In this document: one piece after another, positions 44,548 to 56,770 of the stretch
Position numbering within the stretch: position 1 is the stretch's first letter
Layout: each line of letters starts with the position of its first letter
NCBI GenBank assembly: GCA_035772735.1
Contig: JASDFA010000019.1
Span: 70,904,001-70,968,000, forward strand
From: Datura wrightii
Taxonomy: Eukaryota; Streptophyta; Magnoliopsida; Solanales; Solanaceae
Reading direction: 5' to 3'
DNA: 64,000 nucleotides
Notes under the pieces: model-generated
Databases searched by the model: none
Told to the model about the DNA's origin: nothing
Seen by the model: the letters and a program-made list of their open reading frames with translations, nothing else
Made by a program: the position numbers and the translations under genes

Positions 44548-45832
44548 TGTTACACCCCGTAAGTCTCCGTTGGTTAACTGATGAGTGCATATATATGTTG
44601 AGAGTTTTGGAGTAAGACGTATGCGGGAGAGGGCTCAGGGGTTGATCGCGTGAGTGCCTTGTCGAGCAGGCAGGAGGATGGAGCCAGAGGCAGGCACAGC
44701 GATTGCCATGCCGCGCAGCCCGCACTTGCACATGGCCAATGCATCACACCCGTATATTGGCACAATGAGCAGTGCAGCACGCCCCCTACCATCGACTCAT
44801 ATATATATATATGTTAAGTGTGAGGTGATTAGCTCATTTAAAAACATTTCAACAAAGGGTGTACGACTTGCGGCGACACTATTACGAGATTTTCTCCAAA
44901 TTAGAGCCGAATTACACTACTAAACTCTGTATAAATGCAAATTCATCTTGGATAACTAATTTTGAGCCTACGAGAAACGTATCTATGGAGTTATTTCCTA
45001 AAATCTAGCTCGGGTTGTCGAATTCCCGCTGAGTAGAAGTTGTAGAAATTACTTCTAATCGAGACCTGAGAGTCTACAAGTAATAAGTAAGTATTTCTAC
45101 CTTCTAAACTCTCGGGAATTTGTTAGCTTTCAGCTGAATTGGATAGAGTTTGATTTGTAGTTAATGTGCTTTAAGGATATTGTTGCTAGCCATTTCCTTG
45201 AATAGAAAATTTCTTTATTCTCTCAGCGAAAGAGATGAAATTTGGAGGGATCACTGGCTTTAGGTTGGAACAGATTGGGTGAACAGAAATCGACAATTTA
45301 AGTGTGTTAGGGATAACCTCTTCGGAAAGTTATTCCCATTGTAAAATTGATACGACTTCTACTTCTGTAGTAGCTTAAGAATTCGAATGTTGTAGTTAGT
45401 CATTAAAAAAAGATTTGATATTGTAGAGTAGTATTCCTGGTTAGGGGTTGATCGTATTTCACACTGCCTCTCCCATAAATAGCTAAGAGGCTGCTACTTG
45501 TACATATTGCTTACGGAGCTATAAACTGCTTACAGAGCTACAATGTTATTGATGCTTATGGAGCTATATATTGCTTATGGAGGTATGATGTTGTTGCATT
45601 TATAGAACTATAGACTGATTTTGAAGCTACGAATCTAAATTGCTTACGGAGCTACAAAATTTCTTACAGAGCTACTAAATTACTAACGAAGCTATTAATC
45701 GTCTGAAAGGACTAAAGTGAAGCCTTTGGGGCCACATTTAAGTCTCCTATGAACTCCTTCTATGACAAATGGCATTTTCGACCCTCACTAGGGTCTGTTG
45801 TGCCCGAGACATAGTTGTAGGCACTGGCGGGG
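44548..45832 (+). repeat. 3' LTR of element D, truncated
   Basis: Starts TGTTACACCCCGTAAGTCTCC, the same family as LTR G and LTR F. Contains an (AT)n tract (44798-44812) and the gagcta minisatellite (about 45508-45700). It ends near ggcactggcgggg, about 900 bp short of F's LTR length, and is joined there to inverted integrase sequence of element F. Confidence 0.88.
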
Positions 45833-46560
45833 CAACCCTGATTCCCCTACTTCAAACAATCCTGGGGTACCTACACTTCCGCTCATATAAAGCCTCATAA
45901 GGCTCCATCTGAATAGCGGAATAATAACTGTTATTGTAGGCAAACTCAATAAGATGTAGGTGTTTGTCCCAACTCCATCCGAAGTCTAGCAAATTAACCT
46001 GCATCCCCAAACCTTTCTGAAATGACTGCCAGAATCTTGCCATGAACTATGCCCCCCTGTCGGAGATAATAGATGCTGGGATACCATACAGTCGGACTAT
46101 CTCCTTAGTATATAACCCAGCATAATCTTCAGTTGAAAATGTAGTCCTGACTGGCAAGAAATGGGTTGATCTTGTCAACCTGTCGACAATGACCTAAATA
46201 AAGTCGAATTTGTGCCTGGTGCGAGGTAAACCTGTGATAAAATCCATATTGATCACTTCCCATTTCCATAGCACGTTAGGTTTCTGATGTTCAACTTTTA
46301 CCTATTGGAAATTAGGACACTATATTATAAACTCAGCTACACCTTTCTTCATCCCAAGCCACCAATATATCTCCTTTATCTCATGGTACATCTTCGTCGA
46401 ACCCAGATGAAGAGAGTAATGATAATAATGTACCTCTGTCATAATCTGCTGGTGAAGCCCTGCTATATCTGGAACATAGAATTAGACTCTACATCTAAAG
46501 ACACCATCTCCCGTTAACTCAAAGGTCGATAGTTCGCCCTGCTAAGCCTTGTATCTGAGC
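45833..46560 (-). pseudogene. Element F pol: integrase, truncated
   Basis: Begins at the YERKCRYP part and includes FQKGLGMQVNL (46010), an MDF-type block near 46240 and the zinc-domain region near 46330-46420 (complement of HEIKEIYWW and CPNFQ-like). About 90 bases between the AFHPQTNGQAER region and MLRACVLD are deleted, which removes the catalytic Glu: the reading goes straight from QVNL to LDFGWSWDKHL. Confidence 0.85.
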
Positions 46561-46699
46561 TGCACTAGGCTAGGGTCCTCGTACTATCGCTCCTTCATCT
46601 GTACAACTAGAGATAACACTGTTGTATTCTGGATCACAACCCCATTATCCTCTGAATCTACTACCCGGACTACTAGATTGGCTAACTGGTGCAGCTCTC

Positions 46700-47960
46700 A
46701 AGCCATTTCCCGCTATTCTGGCCTCAAATATGCTAGGTTACCCATGGATCTATGGCTAAGGTCATCGACTCCAATATTAGCCTTCCCTGGGTGATATAAG
46801 ATATTCATGTCGTAGTCTTTCAGCAACTCTAGCCAACGGCATTGTTGCAAATTCAACTCTTTCTGCGTGAAAATGTATTGGAGGCTTTTATGATCAGGAA
46901 AAATATCCACATGAACACCATATCGATAATGTCTCAAAATCTTCAGAGCATGAACCACTATAGCTAACTCTAAATTATGGGTGGGGAAGTTTTTCTCGTG
47001 CTTCCTCAATTGCCTCGATAATTACCTTGCCATGCTGCATCAGCACACACCCTAACCCAATGCCTGAAGCATCACAATACCCCGCATAACCCTCTGAACC
47101 CTCTGGTAGGGCCAACACTGGTGCAGATGTCAATCTATCCTTCAACCCTTGAAAACTCCACTCACAAGCCTCGGTCCAATGAAACTTGGCTGCCTACTGA
47201 ATCAGCCTTGTCAATGGTGCAGATAGGGTGGAGAATCCCTCTACGAACCTTCTGTAATAGCCAACTAACCCCAAAAAGCTATGAACCTCCATTGGAGTCA
47301 TGGGTCGAGGCCAAGTCTTTACAGCTTCTATTTTTTGTGAGTCAACCTGAATACCTGCATCTGATAAAATATGGCCAAAGAAAGCTACAGATTTTAACCA
47401 AAACTCAAATTTTAGAGAACTTTTCATACAACTTGCGATCTCTGAGGACCTGGAGTATTGTTCGTAAATGATCTCTATGTTCAGCTTCTAAGCGTGAGTA
47501 TACCAAGATATCATCAATAAACACTATCATGAACATATCTAAATATGTCCTAAACATGTTGTTCATCAAGTCCATGAACACTATTGGGGCATTTGTTAAC
47601 CCGAAGGACATGACTAGAAACTTAAAATGATCGTATCTGGTTCTGAAAGCTGTTTTAGGAATATCTTTTTCTAGAACACGTACCTGGTCGTATCCTAGCC
47701 TCAAATCAATCTTTGAGAAATATTTCACCCCCTGCAGCTGATCAAACAAATCATCTATCCTTGGAAGAGGATAATTATTCTTAATAGTAACTTTATTCAA
47801 CTGTAGATAATCTATACACATTCTTAGGGAGCCATCCTTCTTCCTTATAAACAAAACTGGTGCACCCCACGGTGAAGCACTAAGCCTGATAAAGACCTTA
47901 TCTAACAAGTCTTTCAACTATTCTTTTAGTTCCTTCAGTTCAGCAGGAGCCTTTCAGTAT
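46700..47960 (-). pseudogene. Element F pol: reverse transcriptase and RNase H
   Basis: RT at 47194-47917 with KDGSLRMCIDYLQLNKV, SKIDLRLGYDQVRV and the catalytic FIDDILVYSR (near 47510). A frameshift lies near 47410 (KFSK / KFEFWLKSVAF). RNase H spans 46713-47180; TDHKSL has become PDHKSL. A further frameshift lies near 47025. Confidence 0.92.
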
Positions 47961-47969
47961 GGAGGAATG

Positions 47970-48554
47970 GATATGGGTTGTGTACCTGGTGGCATATCAA
48001 TTTCCCGCTCTGGGGGAATACCAGGAAGCTCATCTGGAAATACATCTGGAAATTCATTTACCATAAGAATAGACTGAAGAGTCGGGGGTTCTGCCTGTGT
48101 ATCCCAAACCCTGACAATGTGGTAAATACAGCCTTTCGTTATCAGCTTACTCTCCCAAAGATAGGATACAAAACATACCCTTTAGCATAGCTACATTGCC
48201 TTTCCATTCTTGCACTACCTCCCCGGGAAAGTGAAATCAGACAGTCTTGGTCCAGCACTCCGTATTGGAATAACATGGCACTAGCCAATCCATGCCCATA
48301 ATTATATCAAAATCAATCATTTCTAGCTCCACTAAGTCTACTAAAGTCTGGAGACCAACAACCTCTACTGTACAACCCTGATAAATCCTCTTAGCAATAT
48401 AGTCACCAACAAGTGTGGATACAAATGGTCGCTGAAGAAATTCTGAAGATATACCAAACTTCCGTGCCACTAGTGGAGTAACATAAGACATGGTAGAAAT
48501 TGGATCTATTAACGCATAAATCGGGTCAAAGAAAACATCCAACATACCTGTCAT
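47970..48554 (-). pseudogene. Element F aspartic protease
   Basis: Shows YALIDPISTMSYVTPLVARKFG (catalytic Asp retained, Gly of DPG changed to Ile), KRIYQGCTVEVVG and IMGMDWLVPCYSN. The linker to RT (FPDELPGIPPERE-like, near 48010-48040) follows. Confidence 0.88.
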
Positions 48555-49903
48555 AACATCTGGTGATGACTCTCACTCCTGTCTTCCTGGTAAGGCATAA
48601 GTATGATCCAGACCACTGCCTGAACTGGATGCCCCTGATCTACCTCTACTTTTGCCGGCTGGAGCTGAGGGCCTACTCTCGGGCGAAGGTGCTAGAGCAT
48701 GTGACCTTGCTGAGGACCTATTCTGTTGATCCCCATCACCCTAGTCCCTAGTTGGACAATCCCTTATCATATGACCCTCTTTCGCACAAGTATAGCAAGC
48801 AGTAGAGTCGTATCAACACCTCCTAAAATGCCATCGACTGCAAATGCTACAACGTGGTGCAATAGGCCTTCTCTAATCTGAACCTCTTTGTTGTTGGGAC
48901 CTAACTATCCATGATGATGTGGCCTGCTACCCTACTGCTGTAGAGGCAAAGGTCTAGGTGGCCTACCTGGCAATCGAGGTCTGGGCCCACCCTGAAAACT
49001 TGCAAATCAGTGGGTCGAACCCTCCGGTGCTGCTCCTGACTCACCCTCTCAGCCTCATGCTAGCGCTACCTAATTCCCTCTATAATTTGAGCAAATTCCT
49101 AAATGCGTGAAATATCCATATCCTCACACAATGTAGCTATAATATACGCCTCCATATACTCCCTAACAATCCCTATGATGAATTGGTGTACCCTGGATGC
49201 CATAGTATCAACAAAAGCTGGCCCATATCTTACCAAGGAGTCAAACCTCAGTGCATACTCCCGAACGCTCATCTTGCCCTGCTCTAGATGTAAGAACTGA
49301 TCCACCTAGATCTATGGGATCTCTCAGGGCAGATAATGATCTATGAAGGCCTCCGAAAAACTGGACCAAGTAGGTGGGGATACATCTCTGCCTCTGAACC
49401 TTTCCCAACTCTTGTACCACAGAACTGTTATATCTCGTAGACGAAACACTGCTAACTCAACTGACTCCATGGATGAAGCATGCATTAACCAGAATATTCT
49501 CTGCAACTGATCTAAGAAGTCCTGAGGATACTCTATACGCTCTATCCACATAAACTACAGAGGACTCATGGCAAGAAACTCACAGACCTTCAAACTTCCA
49601 GGTCCTTTAGTAGATTCAACAACAACTGGCGCAACTGGCTGGTGCTGAGCGGTCATCATCCGAGCCAACATGTAAACTGCACTCCTAACCTCCTGATCTA
49701 ATGGTATAAGGATGAATAGGGGTAGTACTAATGTATCTGCTACCCTGGGGGCTCTTGGTGTGGGGAAGAATGTTGGGGAGATTGAGGTGATGTCTCCCTC
49801 TTGCCCTCGGTCGGGCCATCTCCGACTGTGGCACTCTGTTAGTGCCCTCTCCTGCAGTGGTATCCAACTCCCGACCAGCCATAGTCTATCATGTATCAGG
49901 CAT
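48555..49903 (-). pseudogene. Element F gag and zinc knuckle
   Basis: The leader starts near ATG 49903 (MPDT, then stops) and runs through RELDTTAGEGTNRVPQSE. The capsid part at 49099-49551 shows AVFRLRDITVLWYKSW, FIDHYLP, MDQFLHLEQGKMSVREY. The knuckle at 48756-48797 reads CYTCAKEGHMIRDC and is intact. Confidence 0.88.
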
Positions 49904-50102
49904 TTTCTATATAGATAATCAAAATAACATAATCTTAGGGACTCAACCCTATAAAACTTAGCTCTATAGCACAATTTGAGAAGAAAGGAGGGTAACCATG
50001 CTATCTTGCCCCGTAGCCTCCTGCTTATAGAATGTGGTGCAAATACATCCATAAACAAGACTCTACGAGACACAGCTTGTAGAATCCCTAGGATTCAACA
50101 TT

Positions 50103-50114
50103 GCTCAGATACCA
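50103..50114 (-). other. Primer binding site of element F
   Basis: The minus strand reads TGGTATCTGAGC, one base from the initiator-Met site used by B and E, four bases from the LTR. Confidence 0.85.
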
Positions 50115-50118
50115 AGTT

Positions 50119-51986
50119 TGTCACGCCCCACCTTGAGAGGTGTGACTGGCACCTAGCACCAGACTAGACTCTGAGCTGACCTAGCTGGGCATATGCACCT
50201 CTGGTGCCTGCAAGCAATAGATAATCAAGAAAAAATAGCTATATCTCAGCTATAAACACAATCTTAGGCCGATAAAGCCACACAATGAACCTACATAAAA
50301 ACAGCTAACCCAGCAATTACAACTATAAAAAGATCCTATGCGGGCCGATAAGACCACTATGCTGTCTAAGTCATAACAAAAGGAAGGCAGGCAGGCATAT
50401 ATAAACTACAGCCGACAAGGCTGCTAACAGATATCTAAACTAGGCCCCACACAGCCAAGATACAAAACAAAACACATAGAGGCCCCATACGGCCAACAAC
50501 GAATAACTAGCTAGGAACTATAGTCTGCAAGCTTCTAAGAGCGAAATAGTGTTCGGGACAGGTCCCCAACCTACCCCAAAAACTATACAACAAAAATAGG
50601 AAAACCTTCTCCAGCTGGCAACTCCGAAGGAAAGGAGCTGACCAATCTGTGAACCCTGAATAACTACTAAGGAGGTCCTAAAACTCGTCTGTCTGAACCT
50701 GCAGGCAAGTATGCAGAGCCCCATATGTGGGCGTCAGTACAATATGTACCGAATACGTAAGGCAGTAATAGAAATAGCTAACTGAAAGCTATTAAAAGAA
50801 ATGAAAACAGTTAGTAACAGGATTTAGAATCTAACCTGCACAATGTCATAATCATGAGCTAGAACTAACAGATAGTACTCAAACAAGAACCTAACGGGGC
50901 CCCCATAAGCCTGGAAGGTACAATCATCACAGAGATAACCTACCTGGGCCCATATAAGCCCTGGCAAGCACCAATAAGTCTATATACCCCTATTGGTACC
51001 CCTAAGGCCCTTCAAGTGACTGCAACTGCATCTCGGGAAACCAGGCCCTAGTGAGGGTCGGCAATGCCATTTGGCGTAAGAGTTCATAAGAGACTTCAAT
51101 GTGGCCTCAAAGGCTTTACTTTAGTCCATTTAGACAATAAATATCTCCATAAGCAATTCAGTAGCTCCGTAAGCAATTTAAGTTCGTAGCTCTGAAGGCA
51201 GTCTATGGTTTTGTAATTGATAGCAGCATCGTAACTCCATAAGCAATCTATAGCTCCATAAGCATCAGCTGCATCATAGCTCCGTAATTAGTTCGCACAA
51301 TTAGCAGCTCCTCAACTATTCATGGTGAGAGGCAGTACGAAATATGATCAACCCCAAACCAAAGATACTACGCTACAATCTCAAATCTTTTCATAGCGAC
51401 TAACTACAACATTCGAATTCTTAAGTTACTACAAAACTACAATTCGTATCAGTGATACAACAAGAATAACTTGCCAAAGAGATTAGCCTTAACATACCTA
51501 TATTGTCGATTTCTATTCACCCAATCTATTCAAACCTAAAGCCAGTAATTTCTCCAAATTGTGGCCCTTACGCTGAGTAAAGAAATCTATTTTTAATTCG
51601 AGGAAATGGATAGCAACAATATCCTTAAAGCACATTAATTACAAATCAAACTCCGTCAAATTCAGCCAAAAGCTTACAAATTCTCAACAGTTTAGAAGGT
51701 AGAAATACTTACTTATCATGTGTAGATGCTTAGAACTCAATTAGAAGTGATTGCTACAACTTCTACTTGGTGGGACTCCGATAATTTGAGCTAGATTTCA
51801 AGAAATAACTCCATAGATATGTTCCTCGTAGGCCCAGAATTTGTTATCCAAGATGAATTTGCATTTAAATGGAGTTTAGCGGCATAATTCTGCTCCAATC
51901 CGATGAAATTCTCATAAAAATATTTCCCAAGTCAGTATCCCTCTGTTTGAGATGTTTGAAAATGATTTATCATTCACATACTTAAC

Positions 51987-52019
<33 letters not shown>

Positions 52020-52273
52020 TGAGGCAGTGGAAGAGGGCGCAGTGCACCGCCCATTGAACCAATACATAGGCGCAACGCATCGGCCCATGCGCAGGTGTAG
52101 GCTGCGGGACGCTGCACCCGGTGCGACCTGCCTCAAGCCTCGGCCTCCAACCCGCTCGACAATGTGCTCTTGCACTCATCCCTCCAGCCCTTTCCTGCAT
52201 GCATCGTACTCCAAAACTCTCAACATACATACGCATGCATCAGTTAACCAATGGATACTTACGGGGTGTAGCA
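50119..52273 (-). repeat. 5' LTR of element F (2155 bp)
   Basis: Plus-strand ends TGTCACGCCCC...GGGGTGTAGCA. Contains the gagcta-type minisatellite (about 51135-51292), a GC-rich block (about 52025-52150) and a mixed (TA)n(CA)n tract (51987-52018). It is the only complete LTR of the G/D/F family here and so shows how much G and D have lost. Confidence 0.9.
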
Positions 52274-53795
52274 AATTCAAGTCTTAAAGTCATGTTTATG
52301 ATCTTATGGGGTTTTAATCCAATTTCATGAAATTCTCTATGATTTGTTTATGGGTCAATTTCTTTCATGTTTCAAAGAATGTTTTAAGATTCATGGGCAA
52401 GTTTTATACCTATTTGATTCAAAATTCATGATTTCGAATATTAAGAATATAATGCCCAATTATGTAAGTTTCATGAAAAGTTAATATTATGACGTATGTT
52501 TTCAAGTATGATGAGATGTCTAACATGAAAGAATTTTTATGATTTACTCATTTATGAATCCATGATTTTAACTATCAAGTCTATCTCAAGCATGTTAAAG
52601 TTTGGGCAAGGCTACCTGATCTAAGTATCTTTTTATGATCTAGTTAAATTTTATGATATTAGCTTACAACATGGGTTTGGAGTTTAGACTCCCACTTTTC
52701 AGCTTGTGGTATGTTTTGAGCCAAGGCTCCCCACGTTCAGATTCCAGACTATGTATGTGATTTCATGTTCATCTTCGTTGAAAAATGATGGAGAACATAT
52801 GCATGTTTTTGGAAATAGTGTCTAGCACTGAGTAGGCTAGAGGTTTAGGTAAACCCCGGGCCTCAGAACTATGCGCCAACATAGGTTTATTTAGATTCAT
52901 TGGAACATCCCTTGTGAGTTTTCCCTGCCCCCAAGGGGCCTTCAGCTTGATATCGATACCATGGTAGCACCCTTAGCCCTAGCAAGGCTTAGACGGCTTC
53001 GCCCACTTGAGTGTGATAGTTGGGATCACGTAAGCTCTATCATGATTATGTCGGTTATATGACGAGTCTCTCATTATTCCTCATGATTTCAATTATGCAT
53101 GTTCATCAGTTATGATATTATGTTTTCAACAGGTTTGACCCAAATGTTCAGTTTATCAGTTTTACTTATGATCATCAGTTTCAGCTTTGGGTCATTCATT
53201 TCAGTTATGATATTCAGTTATGTCTATTCATGTTTTCATACTTCAAGCATGCGGTCCTTATTCTCAGAATATTATAATGATATGATTTATCTTATGCATG
53301 CTTTCAGTTTATACTTACTTAGCCTATTCTACTTACCTTGCATACTCAGTATATTCCAAGTACTGACCGCATACTCTATATTGTATCATTTCATGATACA
53401 AACTCAGATGTTCAGATACAGTCTCACTACTAGCCAATTTATAGAGTTTCATCAGATAGCTTGTTGGTGAGTCCTCATCCTTCGAGGATCGTTAGATAGT
53501 TGAGTTATTGTCATTTTCAGTTTGACTTCTAGTGAGCTAGTTTGGGGTGTTTTCCCGTCAGCTCGTCAGTATGTTAGAGGCTTTCAGACATAATGTGTAT
53601 TTCTAACTTCAGATTCTGTGTTTTGAAATTTCAGTCATTTAAATGTTTTATTATTCAGATTTCCACTATTTCTGAATTTGGTATTTCCCTTTATATATGT
53701 TGAGCCTCAGTTTTTGTAGTCATGCCATCGATCGACTTGGAGCCATTTATGGTTCTAGATTTCGTGTCTAGATTCGGGCTTATGTTCGGGTCGTG
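52274..53795 (+). repeat. Truncated LTR fragment, plus orientation
   Basis: No coding region. Atypical repeats of catgatttta/tatgatt words in the left half, then a region with cagtatattccaagtactg (53347-53365), the counterpart of the hairpin in LTRs A, B and E, and a tail ending ttcgggtcgtga. This resembles the right half of a gypsy LTR. Neither LTR end nor a primer site is present. The 123-codon hydrophobic open frame at 53099-53470 is a by-product of T-rich sequence. Confidence 0.5.
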
Positions 53796-54055
53796 AAAAT
53801 ACATAATCTCGGAGGTATCCCGATAATGTCAGCAATCGTCCACCCAGTTGCTCTCTTGAACCTTTGCAACACAGAAATTAGGGCTTCAACCTGCCATTCT
53901 AACAAATCAGCTACCACAATGACTGGGAGTGTTTTGTTATCTACAAAGAAAGCATAACGCAGATGACTGGGTAATGCTTTCAACTCTAGCACTGGTGGTT
54001 CTTCAATAGAGGGATTTGCTGAAGGAGTTGTTCTATTCTTCAATTTCAAATCCAA
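53796..54055 (-). pseudogene. Athila-like pol: pre-RT linker
   Basis: Encodes SIEEPPVLELKALPSHLRYAF, then VEALISVLQRFKRATGWTIADI, the segment just before RT in Athila-like polyproteins. The match ends near GIPPRLC, where foreign LTR sequence begins. Confidence 0.88.
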
Positions 54056-54330
54056 CTTCTTCAGAGCATAAAAAAAGACCTCATCCCTGCTAGTGCATTC
54101 ACTGTCTCTTTATACCCTTGGATGTTGTCATTCCTAAAATTTATCATCACTGCAGCTAGAGTTTTGAGTGCATATCTTTTTTTACCTGGGTACTTCAACT
54201 ACCCCTTCATTAATAATATCAGTCACAGAGACTGCATTCATGTCTCTCGATTGTTTCATGGATTTGCAAACATTGAACCTTACCTCTTCATCATTCAATC
54301 TGAACTTCAATTCTCCACTCTCCATATCAA

Positions 54331-54813
54331 CTAATGCTCGTTCCTTACAAGGCACAACATCCCTAGAATTATAGGGACTTCAAAGTCCACTTCACAATCC
54401 AAGATCACGAAATCAACTGGAAATATAAAGTGCTCCACTTTAACTAGCACATCACATAGAATCCCCACAGGCCTCTTAATTGACCGATTCGCCATTAATA
54501 ACCTTATAGTAGTTGATTTGGGGGCTCCCAAACCCAACTATCTATATATTGCCAACGGCATCAGATTGATGTCGGCTCCCAAATCACATAAAGATTTGGC
54601 AAAATTGAATGCGTCAATAGTGCATGGGATTGTGAATGCACCAGGGTTTTCCTTTTTCTGAACCAATGAGCGCAAAGAGACCGCACTACAATGATGAATG
54701 TTATCCACCAGCTCATAACTAATACACCTTTTCTTTGTGACCAAGTCCTTTATGAACTTGGCATAACCTGGCATCTGCTCAAGGGCTTCCACTAATGGAA
54801 TATTGAATGACAA
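54331..54813 (-). pseudogene. Athila-like aspartic protease
   Basis: Reads IPLVEALEQMPGYAKFIKDLVTKKR, FTIPCTIDAFNFAKSLCDLGADINLMPLAIYR, then after a stop LMANRSIKRPVGILCDVLVKV, FVILDCEVDFEVPIILGM. The active-site block is DLGADINLMP, where Athila copies usually have DLGASINLMP. One stop (54538/54537 border) separates the halves. Confidence 0.9.
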
Positions 54814-56638
54814 CTACTTCAACATGGAAATAAATTTGTTGAATTTTCCATCTTCCACCTTATTTTTCAACCTCTGAGGAAATGGAGGTGGAGGTATAGG
54901 AATTTGAGTCAATCAATTTACCACTTCCTTTCCTTTTACTTTACTTTCATTTCCCTAATGGTTCTCCATAACAAATGGCTCTGCAGACTTAGTTGGATTT
55001 ATTTGCTCCACCTCATCTTTAGCTGCAAGTTTAGTTTTTGAAGCTAACTCCCCAGCTTGCTCTGCACTAATAGGAGTGGTTTCATCCAACCTTCTGTCAC
55101 TTCCTATCATAATGGCCATGCAGTGGCCATCCTTCCTCGAACTGCACTGTATCACTTGGCAGGGCACCATTCTTCCTCTGATTAAGGGTAGCATACATTT
55201 GCCCCATTTGGTACCCAGCTGTTTAATGACGATGGAGTTTGAGTTCATAAGTTTTAGTAGATTCGACTTTTTGCAATACCTTGGGCAACATTTCTTTTAT
55301 CTTAGAACTCCTGCATCATTACTGTTTCACTTACGGTTCCCAGGAGGAATATATAACCCACTACGATCATTCTTGTATCTTTCTTTGTTCTTCCAGCTGC
55401 CTTGTTCTCGATCTTTATAACCAGCTCTGTCATAATAATTGTCCTTCAGATAGTTCCAACCTTGGTTTTCTTGGCCATTGGCCTAGAAAAACCCCATGTT
55501 ATTTAGATACTTGGCTTCTTCCTCAGAGTCTGATTCATGCTCTTCTTGTCTGGCAGCCTTACCCACAACATTGACATTCTCAACACCACCTGCAAGTAAA
55601 TATTTAGTAATCAACTCTAACTGGATTTTCATATACGTAATATCTTGGTCTCTCTCTTCTTTCTTCTGGCGCTGCTCTATAGTTAACCAACTGAAGAGAA
55701 GTTAAAAGAGACTTCAGAGTCTCTAGTATGCCAAGCCCTATTAGTCTTGGTGACTCTGTCTATATAACTACTGCCTCAATGTACATTCGTGACATGAATG
55801 ACCCTCCAGTCATAGTATTAGCAATCGGCTTAGTTGCCGAATTTAGATACCTATATAAAGTCTCCATTAGATGCTCGTTAGATAATTTATGATTTTGGCA
55901 CTGCTTGAGTTTCTTGTTGAATCGCAGCAAGGCATCATGCAGTACATCACTGGGTAGCTGCTTGAAATTATTTATCTTATCTCTCAGCTACAGTGTTCTA
56001 GAAGGTGGAAAAAATCTCTCTACGAAAACATCTTTTAGCTCTCTCCAATTCATGATTGAGTCATGTGGCAACTCACTCAGCCGCAGCGTTGCCTCCCCAT
56101 ATAGAGACAACGAAAATAGCCTCAACCAATAACATTTTGACTAATCCCTAGCATCTCAAATGACTTGTAGATTCCCATGAAATTCATCAGGTGCAAATTA
56201 GAATCATTACCAGCTACTCCTCTGAACAAGCCCTTCAACTTCAACAACTGGATCATAGTACTTGTGATGTTGTACTTAGCTCATGGAGCTAATGGTGGAG
56301 TGATGATGGCTCCATTCGTGCCAACTCCATCCAAGTCAGCATCGTCTTACTCATCATAATCAAATGGAATAGCCTATCAAATTGTCCCCTAGCTCTCTGG
56401 GGCTGACAATGATTTTCAGGGGCTACATTCTCAACATTTTGATCATTCAGCTCATCCCTAACAACATCATCATTCTCGTTGTTAGGTGCATGTTGATTGT
56501 TGCCCCTAGATTGAGCGTTAGCAAGTTGCTGTAACCTTACAGCCTCACGTTCTTGTGCATTCATAGCTCTTCTCAAAGTTCTCTCTAGTTCGGGATTGTA
56601 AGGAGTTAACGGTTCGTCCTAACTCGGGTATTTGGCAT
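54814..56638 (-). pseudogene. Athila-like gag
   Basis: The likely ATG lies at 56636-56638 (MPNTRVR), followed by a one-base frameshift into EPLTPYNPELERTLRRAMNA-type sequence and then EREAVRLQQLANAQ (56289-56576). The middle, about 55880-56150, encodes gag sequence in shifting frames, including NNFKQLPSDVLHDALLRFN. At least five frameshifts or stops lie between 54955 and 56280. Shorter open frames here on the plus strand are chance. Confidence 0.8.
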
Positions 56639-56742
56639 GCAATGACTTGTACCTTATATAAACATAAACAACAAATAAAAGTAAAATTAGAAAATAACAG
56701 TAAGAGTCAAATAAACACACTTGATTTAATCTAAGATTGTAC

Positions 56743-56760
56743 TCCCCAACAACGATGCCA
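56743..56760 (-). other. Primer binding site of the Athila-like element (tRNA-Asp type)
   Basis: The minus strand reads tggcatcgttgttgggga, three transitions from the tRNA-Asp complement. It ends about ten bases from the LTR. Confidence 0.82.
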
Positions 56761-56770
56761 AAATTTAATA

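Larger units (their letters stand above)
45833..52273 (-). mobile_element. Element F: Tekay/Del-type retrotransposon lacking its 3' end
   Basis: Minus-strand element with 5' LTR (50119-52273), primer site, gag, protease, RT, RNase H and the first part of integrase, cut at 45833. The chromodomain and 3' LTR are missing. It faces element D tail to tail, and its LTR is of D's family. All reading frames are broken. Confidence 0.92.

Noticed and set aside
53099..53470. 123-codon hydrophobic open frame, like a small membrane protein
   Set aside because: It lies in T-rich LTR sequence and its hydrophobic codons follow from that composition. It has no recognisable similarity and no plausible gene context.
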